A stretch of 64,000 bases of DNA from Candidatus Bathyarchaeota archaeon. Its GTDB lineage: Archaea > Thermoproteota > Bathyarchaeia > Bathyarchaeales > Bathycorpusculaceae. The notes below the pieces were generated by a model. The model searched no databases. It saw only the letters and a program-made list of their open reading frames with translations, and was not told the origin of the DNA. The translations under genes were made by a program, and so were the position numbers. Shown in pieces: positions 44,725 to 54,242 of the stretch (position 1 is the first letter of the stretch; every line of letters begins with the position of its first letter). The stretch lies in assembly GCA_026014705.1 (NCBI GenBank), contig JAOZHU010000007.1, positions 1 through 64,000 on the forward strand, in the 5' to 3' direction.

Positions 44725-44907
44725 GTGAGAAAATATTTGACGAAAAAGGTTATTATTGAACTCTCTCTTGTCGATGAAAGCAGAAACAAAGTTAACCAAC
44801 AGATTGTCGATGAAATATTTAGCGATATTTCGGAAGGGCGAATAATTATTCCATGGTGCAAAAAAGTGGAGAAAGTTGTAGTGATAGAGGATTCAATTAA
44901 CTGTTAA
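44725..44907 (+). CDS. Small protein of unknown function
   Basis: 60 aa, start GTG 44725 or TTG 44737. KKVIIELSLVDESRNKVNQQIVDEIFSDISEGRIIIPWCKKVEKVVVIED is compact, with a single Cys in IPWCKKVEKV; composition and a TATA-like TTATTTTATA (44708-44718) support a real gene. No recognised family. Confidence 0.55.
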   Translation: MRKYLTKKVIIELSLVDESRNKVNQQIVDEIFSDISEGRIIIPWCKKVEKVVVIEDSINC

Positions 44908-44981
44908 ACATCTTTGAAGTGTACTTAGGAAGAATAATAAAGAAAAAAGCCTATGTAAAAAAGGTTTTCAGCTCTGGCGCT

Positions 44982-45596
44982 TCAGGGCTGCTTAATGAAT
45001 GCTATGAAGTCTGTTAGACTCCTCGGCTGCAAAACATAGTTCGTTCGTCGTTGCTCGGCTATTGTGGAGTAAGGCTTTGGACCATAGTCGTGCCCCGGGT
45101 AAACTTCCACGGCGCCGTCCAGTTTCAGCAGTTTGTTGAAGAGGCTCTCGTAGAGACTGCGGGAGTTGCCGCCCGGCAAGTCTGTTCTGCCGCATTCACC
45201 TATGAACAGTGTGTCGCCTGTTAATAGTTTCTTTTTGTCCACCAGCAAGCAGATGCTATCAGGAGTGTGCCCCGGTGTGTAAATTACTTGGATAGCCACA
45301 TTGCCTACGTACATGGTGTCACCGTCGTCTACTTTGATGTCCGCGTTGATCCTGGACAGCTTATGCGCAACGGTTTTGGCGTTGAACGTTGCGAGCAGTT
45401 CTGTGTTGCCAGCAGTGTGGTCAGAGTGCCCATGAGTATTGATAACGTACTTGAGTGTTAACCGTTCAGTTCTGAGAACGCGAGTTATTTCGCCTGCGTT
45501 GAAACTTGAATCCACAACAGCGGCTTCTCGTGTGGCTTCGTCTGCGACTATGTAGGAGAAGTTGTCGCTGTGCTTTTGTATCTGCCTGAAGAGCAT
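44982..45596 (-). CDS. Metallo-beta-lactamase-fold hydrolase (glyoxalase II-like)
   Basis: 204 aa. The metal motif is THGHSDHTAGN (H-x-H-x-D-H, about 53-60); further ligands lie in YTPGHTPDSICL, TGDTLFIGECGRTDL and VYPGHDYGP. The pattern fits glyoxalase II or persulphide dioxygenase-like enzymes. Convergent start region with the next plus-strand gene. Confidence 0.88.
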   Translation of the reverse strand: MLFRQIQKHSDNFSYIVADEATREAAVVDSSFNAGEITRVLRTERLTLKYVINTHGHSDHTAGNTELLATFNAKTVAHKLSRINADIKVDDGDTMYVGNVAIQVIYTPGHTPDSICLLVDKKKLLTGDTLFIGECGRTDLPGGNSRSLYESLFNKLLKLDGAVEVYPGHDYGPKPYSTIAEQRRTNYVLQPRSLTDFIAFIKQP

Positions 45597-45726
45597 TAGA
45601 CATCAACCACAAAGGATGCCCATTTCAACATTTAAAAACGTATCTCAGCCACACTTTGAGGAGCCATTTCAAAAGGTTTACTTATGTGCACGCAGAACTA
45701 AGGAAACTGAGAACCGCGCAAAACTG

Positions 45727-47316
45727 GTGTTGAAATTGAAAGTTTTGCTAGTAACCGGGTTGCTTGCAGAAGAAGACGTGAAATGTTACGCCCAAAACAG
45801 CATTGTTAAAACCGAAATTTTGGCGTTAAAAGTTCCTGTGGCGGCATTGTTGACGCCCACATATATTGCCAGCGCCCTCAAAGGCATCAGTAGCAACGAG
45901 TTTGATGCAGTTTTGGTGCCGGGGCTTATTCGAGGCGATGCTTCTGTCATTGCAGAAGCCACGGGAATACCGACGTTTAAGGGTCCAAGATATGCCGCGG
46001 ATTTACCCGCAGTTTTAGACGCTTTAGGGCAGGTTAAATTGTCAACCGTAACGCCTGCTTGTGACATGCTAAGCGAGGAACTCAAGCAAAGAGCCTTACA
46101 AGAATTGGCCGCGGTTGAGAAAAACCGTTATGCCCTGCTGAAAAAACGCTGCAACATGCTGATTGGAGGATTAGCGATAGGCAAAGATTTTCCCATGCGA
46201 GTTATGGCTGAAATTGTTGATGCACCGTTGTTGCCGACGGATGAGATTCAGCGTTTAGCTGAGCGTTACGTTAAAGCGGGGGCAGACATCATTGACGTGG
46301 GCATGGTTGCAGGGGAATCTAGACCTGCAGATGCCAGCCGCGCTGTTCAGGCTGTCAAGAGCGTTGTGAACGCGCCTGTTAGCATTGACACATTTGACCC
46401 ACGCGAGATTGAGGAGGCAGTTTCCGCTGGCGCCGAGTTAGTTCTAAGCGTGGACGCGGGCAACATTGATGACATAGCGCCTTTCGTGTTTGATTCAGCA
46501 GCCGTGGTTGTTGTTCCCACTAATCAGCGCAAAGGATACTTTCCCAGCATAATTGAGGAACGCGCTAGTTTTCTTGAGGAAAACCTGAAGAGGGCTAGGG
46601 GGTTAGGAGTGACTAAAGTTATTGGAGACTTGATTCTTGAACCCACAGACGTTTTAGGGTCGCTGGTTGCCTTTCGCGAGTTTGCAGGCAGAAACCCGAC
46701 TGTGCCGCTGCTTGTCGGTGTTGCCAACGTAACGGAGTTGATGGACGCTGACTCGGTGGGTGTGAACGCCTTGCTTGCGCGTTTATCGTCTGAAGTGGGC
46801 GCCAGCATTTTGTTGACGACCGAGAAGAGCGACAAGACAAGAGGAAGCGTCAGGGAAGTGGCGATTGCTGCGAAAATGATGTTTCTGGCGAAAAATAGAA
46901 GCTCTGTTCCTCAAGATTTGCATTTGGACCTGCTCTTACTGAAAGACAAGAGCATACGTGAGGAACCTTACGTTAGAGTTTTAGAAGGCGAAACGCAAAT
47001 AGTAACCGCCAATGAAGAAACCAATCCAGTTCTTTTTGACGAAAAGGGACTCTTCAAGATTGTGGTAGACCGCGTTGACGAAGCCATTGTTGCCCTGCAT
47101 TTTGCTGCTGCACAAGCAGAAAAGCCCACTGTGATAATTAAAGGTAGAACTGCTGAAGGAGTATACGCCAAGGTTGTGGAAATGGGTTTGATGACGAGAT
47201 TGGAACATGCTGCTTACTTGGGAAATGAGTTGGCAAAGGCTGAGATTGCCCTGAGAACAGGAAAAGAGTACATTCAGGACACGCCATTGTTCAAGAATGC
47301 GTTAGTTGGTTCTTAG
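45727..47316 (+). CDS. Dihydropteroate synthase-related archaeal protein
   Basis: 529 aa from GTG 45727 (TTG 45730 or 45736 would give the family start KVLLVTGLLAE). The frame is open upstream, but those codons cross the convergent MBL gene. An N-terminal Rossmann-like part is followed by a DHPS-like TIM barrel, with DIIDVGMVAGESRPAD, APVSIDTFDPREIEEA and LVLSVDAGNIDD, and a C-terminal domain. Relatives are archaeal DHPS-like proteins thought to act in tetrahydromethanopterin or folate-type pterin synthesis. Substrate not proven. Confidence 0.85.
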   Translation: MLKLKVLLVTGLLAEEDVKCYAQNSIVKTEILALKVPVAALLTPTYIASALKGISSNEFDAVLVPGLIRGDASVIAEATGIPTFKGPRYAADLPAVLDALGQVKLSTVTPACDMLSEELKQRALQELAAVEKNRYALLKKRCNMLIGGLAIGKDFPMRVMAEIVDAPLLPTDEIQRLAERYVKAGADIIDVGMVAGESRPADASRAVQAVKSVVNAPVSIDTFDPREIEEAVSAGAELVLSVDAGNIDDIAPFVFDSAAVVVVPTNQRKGYFPSIIEERASFLEENLKRARGLGVTKVIGDLILEPTDVLGSLVAFREFAGRNPTVPLLVGVANVTELMDADSVGVNALLARLSSEVGASILLTTEKSDKTRGSVREVAIAAKMMFLAKNRSSVPQDLHLDLLLLKDKSIREEPYVRVLEGETQIVTANEETNPVLFDEKGLFKIVVDRVDEAIVALHFAAAQAEKPTVIIKGRTAEGVYAKVVEMGLMTRLEHAAYLGNELAKAEIALRTGKEYIQDTPLFKNALVGS

Positions 47317-47384
47317 GGCTGACTCGTTAGTGAGGAAAAACTTTTAGGCTAAGACATAACCAAGGCAACACGGATGCTGAGCTA

Positions 47385-48908
47385 ATGTTGGGCGGTCTAT
47401 TCGGAGTAGCTTCAAAAAACAATTGCGCACGAGACTTGTTTTTCGGAACCGACTACAACACTCATTTAGGAACCGAAGTCGGCGGCTTAGCTTTGCTGAA
47501 CGGAGACATAGAAATCATTTCTCATGACATCAGCAACAGCCAATTTAAATCAAAGTTCGGCAAGCACTACGGAAGCTTAAAGGGCAGATTAGGCATAGGC
47601 GTCATCAGTGACACGAAAGAGGAGCAGCCAATAGTCTTTGAGACAAAAATCGGCAAGTTTGCCCTCTGCACGATTGGCTTGATAAAGAATGCTAAAGAGT
47701 TGTACTCTGAACTGATAAGCAACGGAGCAACCTTCAAAAGGTCAAGGCAGAAGAAAGGCATAACAATTCTCAACCAGACCGAAATAGTTGGCGAGCTAAT
47801 CTGCACAGGAAGCAACATTGTTGACGGAATAGAAAAAATGTACAACAAGATTGATGGGTCAATTTCTTTGCTTCTGCTGTCCGAAAATGACAACGCCATT
47901 TACGCTGCAGGCGACACTTTCCCGCTCGTGGTCGGCTCGAAAGAGAAAAGCTGGGCTGTTGCGTCGGAGACAACAGGGTTCCCCAATTTGGGATATCAAG
48001 CTGTAAAGTTTCTTGATTACCGCGAAATAGTTTCATTTGGAGAAAACGGTTTGAAAACGAGAGCGGCTGCACAGGGCAAGAAGCGTTTCTGCCCGTTCTT
48101 GCATGTTTACTCAGGTTTTCCCGCATCGGACTTTTACGGCATAAACTCGGAGATAGTCAGAGAACGGTGTGGCGGGTTTTTAGCTGAAAACGATGAGGTA
48201 GAAGCCGATTTAGTGCTGGGCGTTGCTGATTCAGGGCTTCCCCACTCAGTTGGATACGTTAAAAGAAAAATTGAGTTGGCTAAAGAGAAAGTTCAAAAGC
48301 TACTTTCAGAATTTCGGGGAGGCAAGATTAACTCGACGGAACTTGAAGCAAGCATAAATCACGTCATGGCGTTGGTAGCACCGCTCAGGCGACCGCTGAT
48401 AAAATATACGCCTGGTTGGGGAAGAAGTTATATTCCGCCTGTTCAACGCAAGCGGGAACTCATCGCGAAGTACAAGCAAGTGCCTAATCCCCAGATAATT
48501 AAGGGCATGAGCATAATTCTGGTGGATGACTCGATTAGACGGGGAACACAGCTACAGGATTTGTTGAGAGAGAAGATTTGGCCGTTCGAGCCTAAGGAGA
48601 TTCATGGCAGGATAGCGTCTCCTCCGCAGCTTCACCCGTGCATTTTCGATTTGTCAACCAAAAACAGTGACCTTGCTACTTACAAGAGCTTAGAAAGTGT
48701 TGGGCAAGAAGGCGATTTTGCGCAGTGCATGGATTCAACAACCGCGGATTACAAGAAGATGGTGGAGGAAATAAGACGCCGCATAGGATTCACGACGCTG
48801 CGTTTTATCACCTTAGATGAAATGGTGAAAGCAGTAATTGAAGCGCCGAATAATAAGAATTTGAAAAAAGAGGACCTGTGCATGTACTGCTGGACAGGCA
48901 ACTTTTAG
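47385..48908 (+). CDS. PurF-like amidophosphoribosyltransferase paralogue lacking the catalytic Cys
   Basis: 507 aa. The N-terminal domain looks like a class-II glutamine amidotransferase (MLGGLFGV, then THLGTEVGGLALL), but the nucleophile Cys, normally residue 2 in a CGVFG motif, is replaced by Leu-Gly. The second domain is a phosphoribosyltransferase with IILVDDSIRRGTQLQDL as PRPP loop and FCPFLHVYSGFPASDFYG upstream. It ends with CMYCWTGNF. It probably cannot hydrolyse glutamine; it may use ammonia, or another substrate, or be a regulator. True purF is not in the window. Confidence 0.85.
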   Translation: MLGGLFGVASKNNCARDLFFGTDYNTHLGTEVGGLALLNGDIEIISHDISNSQFKSKFGKHYGSLKGRLGIGVISDTKEEQPIVFETKIGKFALCTIGLIKNAKELYSELISNGATFKRSRQKKGITILNQTEIVGELICTGSNIVDGIEKMYNKIDGSISLLLLSENDNAIYAAGDTFPLVVGSKEKSWAVASETTGFPNLGYQAVKFLDYREIVSFGENGLKTRAAAQGKKRFCPFLHVYSGFPASDFYGINSEIVRERCGGFLAENDEVEADLVLGVADSGLPHSVGYVKRKIELAKEKVQKLLSEFRGGKINSTELEASINHVMALVAPLRRPLIKYTPGWGRSYIPPVQRKRELIAKYKQVPNPQIIKGMSIILVDDSIRRGTQLQDLLREKIWPFEPKEIHGRIASPPQLHPCIFDLSTKNSDLATYKSLESVGQEGDFAQCMDSTTADYKKMVEEIRRRIGFTTLRFITLDEMVKAVIEAPNNKNLKKEDLCMYCWTGNF

Positions 48909-48958
48909 CGAGCATAAATCTCCACTTTCGCAGTGCCACAGCGCCGTTACTGAAGTTG

Positions 48959-50038
48959 TTACAACGTTATTATTGCCCTGTTTTCTATGAGTTCTTTAAC
49001 GGTTACGGCGTTTATTTCAAGGCGGTGATAGATTTTGGCTCTTGCAATTCCCTCGTATACTCCTGTTCCGAAGCCGAAGGCAACAATCACGCCAGTTCTT
49101 GCTTTGCGCCGCAGCATGGTAGTTACAAAGCTGTCGATTATGTCTCTGCCGACATCGTCCGACTGCCTAATATAAATGGGGTGGCCTTCAGCCGTATAAC
49201 CATTTATTCCAATGCGAGAGTCTTCTGTTGAAGAAATTCGGCCGGAAAGCCTTTGGACAACCCAGTTTTGAAACTCATAAAAAGGCATCCGCTTGAGATG
49301 TTCCTCTGACACTTGCTTCTTCTTGACCACAAGAATCGCGGCAGCTACTGCGGCAACACTGCCCACGGCAACCACTGCGCCTTCAGCAAGCGGAAAACTA
49401 GCCGCAGTCTCGTTTTTTCCTTCGCCGTAAATCAAGGAGCCGCCGCATGCTGGACAAGTCACCAATCCCGTTCCATGACATTCGGGGCAATCAGAAAGCT
49501 GAGATGCGGTTCCGGTTCCGCCGCAATAAGGACAAGTAATCTCGTCGACTTCTGAAACGTAAATGCGTGCGCGTAGGTATCTTTGCTGGCTCAGGTATCT
49601 GTAGTCGCTGTACGAGATTTCTCCGATGGCTACGATTATTTCGATGGTTTCATGGGGCGGGAAGTAAATTCTCGACGAAGTGTTTGTGTACGTTCTCGTT
49701 GACGCGTAGACTTCGGCTACTGCCTTTCCGTAAACGCCAATGTCCTCTTCGTTCTGGAACAGACCCTTAATGTAGGCTGCCTCGTCGCTTACCCAAGCGT
49801 TTGTTCCCTTATTGGAGATTGTAGGCGTAACCACACCTGTGCCTTGGCATGTCTCGCATGCTTCTGCCGACTCGCTGGATGATATTTTGCCAGTACCGTT
49901 GCAGCGTGGGCAGTCTATTGTCCCTGTTCCGTGGCATGTCGGGCATTCAGTCGCTGCGAGCGCCGCCACGGGTAATGCTGAAAAAAGAAGAGTCAGCAGC
50001 AATAAGCCTGTTGCTAGTTTATTCTTCACCGTTGGCAT
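48959..50038 (-). CDS. Membrane protein: outside DnaJ-type zinc fingers, inside degenerate restriction-endonuclease-like fold
   Basis: 359 aa from ATG 50038 (50077 is an upstream alternative). Signal peptide MPTVKNKLATGLLLLTLL. Six CxxCxG-type motifs in two clusters, e.g. CPTCHGTG, CPRCNGTG, CETCQGTG, then CPYCGGTG, CPECHGTG, CPACGG, with a beta domain between. A membrane helix (GAVVAVGSVAAVAAAILVV) leads to a final domain: PFYEFQNWVVQRLSG, IRQSDDVGRDIIDSF, VIVAFGFGTGVYEGIARAK. That end resembles Mrr/restriction-endonuclease-fold domains of archaea, but the catalytic D and QxK appear replaced (GING, YIRQ). Confidence 0.75.
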   Translation of the reverse strand: MPTVKNKLATGLLLLTLLFSALPVAALAATECPTCHGTGTIDCPRCNGTGKISSSESAEACETCQGTGVVTPTISNKGTNAWVSDEAAYIKGLFQNEEDIGVYGKAVAEVYASTRTYTNTSSRIYFPPHETIEIIVAIGEISYSDYRYLSQQRYLRARIYVSEVDEITCPYCGGTGTASQLSDCPECHGTGLVTCPACGGSLIYGEGKNETAASFPLAEGAVVAVGSVAAVAAAILVVKKKQVSEEHLKRMPFYEFQNWVVQRLSGRISSTEDSRIGINGYTAEGHPIYIRQSDDVGRDIIDSFVTTMLRRKARTGVIVAFGFGTGVYEGIARAKIYHRLEINAVTVKELIENRAIITL

Positions 50039-50077
50039 CTCCTGTTTTCGGTAGGCAAAGGAGTTTTTACAGGTCAT

Positions 50078-50451
50078 TGTGCTTACCCTTTGTTGTTCTG
50101 CTGCTCGGTGAAAGGCGGCATTGCAGAAACCCTTCCTACAAGTCTTTAGAGGGGGTAAATTTCTTAAGCTTTGCGTTAATCGGTGCGTGTTTAATTTGAC
50201 GTCGTCGGATTTTTTCCAGATTTGAATGGTGTAATAGGCAATTTGTTTTTTCCGCGTTACGATTGAAAATTTGTTTTTTGGTTTTGATCGAGGCTCCCGC
50301 CAATCGTTTTATTTCTTTCTTGGTGCGGGCGAAATGAAAATCATGCTGGGAATAGAGGAATTGCGGTAACCGGCTGTGGAAGGTCTCTACTGGTTCCTGT
50401 CTTTGCCCGAAATATATTTTTCTTTGTTGCAAACTCTGTATAATTGGCTCT
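50078..50451. other. Intergenic region before the acyltransferase gene
   Basis: 374 bp. It holds a TATA-like AAATATATTTTTC (50410-50422) that fits the plus-strand acyltransferase start, and AT-rich filler. An open minus-strand frame at 50136-50489 shows no motif and overlaps the acyltransferase gene; I do not accept it as a gene. Confidence 0.5.
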
Positions 50452-51603
50452 TTGGGAGAATCGAGGTTGCAGGAGAACCTCAAATTCACCTATCTCAAAG
50501 CAGTTGGAATTCTACTCGTGGTGCTTAACCATGCCCATGGCGGCGGTATACTGTTTGTTTTCTTTACTTACTGGTTCCCGCCTGCTTCTTTCTATATGCC
50601 ATTGTTCGTCTTTGCAGCAGGATACTTCTACAGCGAAACCTTGTCTGCCTTCAGCTATATACGAAAACGGTTCTTCAGGCTTGTCGTTCCATACTATGTT
50701 TGGAATCTTTTCTACGGTTTGCTTGTCACAGTGTTGGTGTACGCAGGGTTTAGTAGCGTTGGAAACCCAATCACGCCATACAACTACTTCATTGCTCCTT
50801 GGATTACTTCGAACAGCGGTTACGCCTTCAACGACGTGACGTGGTTTGCCCTTTGGCTCTTCGTTGTGCAAGCCACTTACTCAGTAGTTAGGAACGCGGT
50901 AAGACTTCGAAATGAGTATGCTCTTTTAGGCTTGTGCTTTGCGCTCGGTCTCGTTGGAACCTATCTTTCGACGGTTGACATTCTGCCTGAACCCTTATCC
51001 ACTCAACTCGTTAAACTTTTGTTCGGGCTTCCGTTCGTTCAGCTGGGTTTCCTTTACCGAATTAAGCTTGAAGCACGTGACAAGCCAAGCATAAAGTCGC
51101 TTGTCTTGGTTTTTCTCATCCAAGGAGCACTAATTGGCATTTTCAACAGCGAATTCCCCTTCAAGTTTTATGTAGTGAAAGGCGGCTTTGATAACGTGTT
51201 CTTGCCGTTCTTGACATCGCTTACTGGCATATGGTTCTGGGTTCAGATCTGTGGCATTCTCTCCAGCAAGATAGGAAGCATTAGAGTACTGCGGTTTCTG
51301 GGCAACCACACTTGGGACATTATGGTTCACCACATGCTGGGTTTCTGGCTGCTAAACACCGTGTTCTTTTTAATCAATGCGCCAGATTTTGATATAACGC
51401 AGTATACAACAAAAATAATGTACGTATATGAAATTGGCGGAGACAACCATTCATTGATCCTTTACGCCATCGCCGGCATAACTGTTTCTCTCTCAATGTT
51501 CAAGATTGTTGCCCTGCTTAGAGAGAGACTTTCGAAGCTTTTAATAACAAAAAACATCAGCCCAAAATTTTTCAGGAAAACCGAAAAGCTCAACGTCACA
51601 TGA
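50452..51603 (+). CDS. Acyltransferase 3 family membrane protein
   Basis: 383 aa with about ten hydrophobic segments. FTYLKAVGILLVVLNHAHGGG is the family N-terminus with the catalytic-type His; YMPLFVFAAGYFYSE and IRKRFFRLVVPYYVWN follow. Members move acyl groups onto sugars, often cell-surface polysaccharides. Starts at TTG 50452 or TTG 50467 (the second sits by GAGGTTGCAG). Confidence 0.85.
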   Translation: MGESRLQENLKFTYLKAVGILLVVLNHAHGGGILFVFFTYWFPPASFYMPLFVFAAGYFYSETLSAFSYIRKRFFRLVVPYYVWNLFYGLLVTVLVYAGFSSVGNPITPYNYFIAPWITSNSGYAFNDVTWFALWLFVVQATYSVVRNAVRLRNEYALLGLCFALGLVGTYLSTVDILPEPLSTQLVKLLFGLPFVQLGFLYRIKLEARDKPSIKSLVLVFLIQGALIGIFNSEFPFKFYVVKGGFDNVFLPFLTSLTGIWFWVQICGILSSKIGSIRVLRFLGNHTWDIMVHHMLGFWLLNTVFFLINAPDFDITQYTTKIMYVYEIGGDNHSLILYAIAGITVSLSMFKIVALLRERLSKLLITKNISPKFFRKTEKLNVT

Positions 51604-51682
51604 ACCTCGTTCGCGCCACTGCCCAAGCCTATACCGCTGAGTAAAGGAAGACAGATATTGAAACAGAGATATGAAAACTGCT

Positions 51683-51698
51683 AAACAGCGTGCTGTTT
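51683..51698. terminator. Hairpin after the acyltransferase gene
   Basis: Perfect 7-bp stem AAACAGC / GCTGTTT with a 2-nt loop, followed by pyrimidine-rich TCCTTCTTC. Could end transcription of the acyltransferase gene. Confidence 0.35.
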
Positions 51699-51826
51699 CC
51701 TTCTTCACCATAGCTCTAGCAGAGCCAGCGGAAATCAGGGCAGCAAACAGAAATCAGCGTCTTGGGAGAAAAGAAGATGAGACAAACAGACATAGCCAAA
51801 CGGGACTAACTCATATTTGCTTGTTT

Positions 51827-51914
51827 TGGTGCGGGGGGTGGGATTTGAACCCACGAACCTCTACAGGATAGGAGCCTCAGTCCTACGCCTTTGGCCATGC
51901 TTGGCAACCCCCGC
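51827..51914 (-). tRNA. tRNA-Leu (anticodon GAG), CCA encoded
   Basis: Cloverleaf on the minus strand: acceptor GCGGGGG pairs with CCCCCGC, anticodon stem TAGGA/TCCTA around CTGAGGC (anticodon GAG, CUC leucine codon), a long variable arm typical of tRNA-Leu, T stem GTGGG/CCCAC around TTCAAAT. A discriminator A and CCA follow in the DNA. No intron. A box TTTTAATATG lies about 60 nt upstream. Confidence 0.95.
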
Positions 51915-52116
51915 GTTTGCTGCGCCGTTTCGGGGCAGGTGCCGTTAAGTGGCAGATAATAGAAACAGGCAACATATTAAAAGGCTTTACTTTATTGTTT
52001 TGCTGTAAATGCGCTCTGATTGCGGTTTTAGTTTTAGACTGGTTGGAGGGGTGTTTATGAAGGGGTTGAGATTGTCTCTGCATGAGAGCAGTAGCTATTT
52101 ATAGCTCATTGCGCAG

Positions 52117-52133
52117 TTATAACGACGTTATAA
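52117..52133. promoter_or_regulatory. Palindrome overlapping the cysK promoter
   Basis: TTATAACG-A-CGTTATAA, 8-bp arms around one base, contains the TATA-like element and lies 18 nt before the cysK start. A likely regulator-binding site, perhaps for a sulphur or cysteine regulator. Confidence 0.5.
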
Positions 52134-52151
52134 AGGTGACGGTGACCACAC

Positions 52152-53108
52152 GTGAAACAAATCTACAACAACATCCTCGAAACTATCGGAAACACGCCGC
52201 TGATACGCTTAAACAAACTAACTGCAGGCTTAAAGTGCACGATTGCCGCGAAACTGGAATCCCGAAACCCCAGCGGCAGCGTCAAAGACCGCATATGCAT
52301 AAGCATGATAACCGAAGCAGAAGAACAAGGGGCAATCAAATCCGGCACAACAATAATTGAACCCACAAGCGGCAATACAGGCATCGGTTTGGCAATGGTT
52401 GCTGCAGTGAAAGGCTACCGACTCATCCTTACCATGCCCGAAACAATGAGCACCGAACGCCGCGCCTTGCTGAAAGCCTACGGCGCAGAACTAGTTCTTA
52501 CGCCAGCCGCAGAAGGCATGATAGGCGCAGTTAAAAAAGCCGAAGAACTTGCCGCAAAAACACCGCGCTCATTTATGCCGCAGCAGTTCAAGAATTGGGC
52601 AAACCCGAAGATCCACCGAGAAACCACCGGTCCAGAAATCTGGAGTGCCACAGATGGCAAAGTGGACACGTTAGTCGCAGGCGTAGGCACAGGCGGCACC
52701 ATCACAGGTGTAACCGAGTACATCAAGCCCCTTAAGCCAACTTTCAAAACCATTGCGGTGGAACCTGCTGCCTCACCGGTTTTAAGCGGCGGCAAACCAA
52801 GCCCGCATAAGATTCAGGGCATCGGGGCAGGATTTATCCCCGATGTGTTGAAACGTGAATTGATAGACGAAATCATCCAAGTCAAAGATGAAGATGCACT
52901 GCAAACTGCTCGCTTGTTAGCTCGAAAAGAAGGCTTGCTTGTGGGAATTTCAGCGGGCGCAGCAACCTATGCGGCTTTAGAAGTTGCTAAGAGACTAGAA
53001 AATACAGGTAAGCTTCTGGTGGTTGTTCTCCCCGACACAGGCGAGCGTTATCTCAGCACGTCACTGTTCCAAGAAAGTGCAGGTTTAACCGCCACGACAG
53101 GTGCATAA
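52152..53108 (+). CDS. cysK: Cysteine synthase (O-acetylserine sulphhydrylase)
   Basis: 318 aa, GTG start. [14 protein letters not shown] and the PLP-lysine segment [10 protein letters not shown] (K46 by count), [16 protein letters not shown], and [18 protein letters not shown] (phosphate loop) identify the family. It makes cysteine from O-acetylserine and sulphide. cysE follows, so this is a complete serine-to-cysteine unit. Confidence 0.95.
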   Translation: MKQIYNNILETIGNTPLIRLNKLTAGLKCTIAAKLESRNPSGSVKDRICISMITEAEEQGAIKSGTTIIEPTSGNTGIGLAMVAAVKGYRLILTMPETMSTERRALLKAYGAELVLTPAAEGMIGAVKKAEELAAKTPRSFMPQQFKNWANPKIHRETTGPEIWSATDGKVDTLVAGVGTGGTITGVTEYIKPLKPTFKTIAVEPAASPVLSGGKPSPHKIQGIGAGFIPDVLKRELIDEIIQVKDEDALQTARLLARKEGLLVGISAGAATYAALEVAKRLENTGKLLVVVLPDTGERYLSTSLFQESAGLTATTGA

Positions 53109-53175
53109 CTCATTTATGCTAAAGGATAACTGCTTTATATTCAAGTTTTCCGCAATATGCAAGAGGCGAAGTTAA

Positions 53176-54222
53176 TTGAGCACAAGCTCGGATCAACCGC
53201 AAAGGGGAAATAAAGAAAACCGTGAAAACTACGGCGCCGAAGGGTATTGTTGGAACCCGAGAAAAATGCTTGAAACAATGATGAAAGATCAGAAAACGCT
53301 GAAGAACAATTGGAGCGAGAATGACTTACCGAAGCTTGTAGATGAAATCATTCGTAACTATGAGCAGTTCGGAAGCATGGATCACTTGGAAGGCAAGGAT
53401 TTACCGTCAAAAAAAGTAGTCATCGAGGTTCTTGAAGATTTATTAACTGTTTTCTTTCCTGGTTACTTGGGTAAAACTGGCATCACCAAATCCAACATCA
53501 AATATTTTCTGGGCAACACGTTAACTTCAATTTACACGCGGTTGACAGAGGAAGTAGAGAAAAGCTTCAAGTACATTTGCCGAATCATCAAGCAATGCCC
53601 CGATGACGTATGCCGCAAAAGAGCACAAGTAGTCGTCAAAGAGTTGCTGGAGAAGATTCCTGAAATTCGGTCTCTCCTCAGCGGCGACATAGAAGCAGCA
53701 TACAACGGTGACCCCGCCGCTGTAAGCGCCGAAGAAGTAATCCTCAGCTACCCCTGCGTGCTGGCTGTGACAACTTACCGAATAGCGCATGAACTGTATC
53801 TCCGCGGGGTGCCGCTTATTCCCAGAATAATGAGTGAGCATGTGCACTCGCAAACGGGCATTGATATTCACCCAGGAGCGAAGATAGGTAAAAACTTCTT
53901 CATTGACCATGGAACGGGCGTGGTTATCGGTGAAACCGCGGAAATCGGGGATAACGTAAAGATTTACCAAGGGGTAACTTTGGGCGCGCTGAGTTTTCCG
54001 AAGGACGAGAAAGGGCGATTAATCCGAGGACGAAAGAGACATCCTACAATTGGCAACAACGTAGTGATATATTCAGGGGCAACACTTCTCGGCGCTGACG
54101 CGGTGGTAGGTGACGATGTGGTTATCGGTGGAAACGTCTGGATAACTTCACGTGTTGCCTCGGGCACAAAGATAACCATTGCACCACCTGAGCTCAAGTA
54201 CAAGAGAAAAAAGAAAACATGA
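53176..54222 (+). CDS. cysE: Serine O-acetyltransferase
   Basis: 348 aa, TTG start. A long helical N-terminal domain is followed by a left-handed beta helix of hexapeptide repeats: [69 protein letters not shown]. His and Asp of the active site lie in DIHPGA and FFIDHGTG. It acetylates serine to give the substrate of CysK. An AGAGGCG ribosome-binding site lies before the start, 67 bp after cysK. Confidence 0.93.
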   Translation: MSTSSDQPQRGNKENRENYGAEGYCWNPRKMLETMMKDQKTLKNNWSENDLPKLVDEIIRNYEQFGSMDHLEGKDLPSKKVVIEVLEDLLTVFFPGYLGKTGITKSNIKYFLGNTLTSIYTRLTEEVEKSFKYICRIIKQCPDDVCRKRAQVVVKELLEKIPEIRSLLSGDIEAAYNGDPAAVSAEEVILSYPCVLAVTTYRIAHELYLRGVPLIPRIMSEHVHSQTGIDIHPGAKIGKNFFIDHGTGVVIGETAEIGDNVKIYQGVTLGALSFPKDEKGRLIRGRKRHPTIGNNVVIYSGATLLGADAVVGDDVVIGGNVWITSRVASGTKITIAPPELKYKRKKKT

Positions 54223-54242
54223 AAACCGCGGAAACTTCGCTT

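Noticed and set aside
45562..45726. N-terminal extension of the DHPS-like gene
   Set aside because: Overlaps the start of the divergent MBL gene and has no similarity to the family; the family start lies at 45727-45736.
50136..50489. 117-codon minus-strand frame before the acyltransferase
   Set aside because: No motif, composition unlike neighbours, overlaps the acyltransferase start and its promoter.
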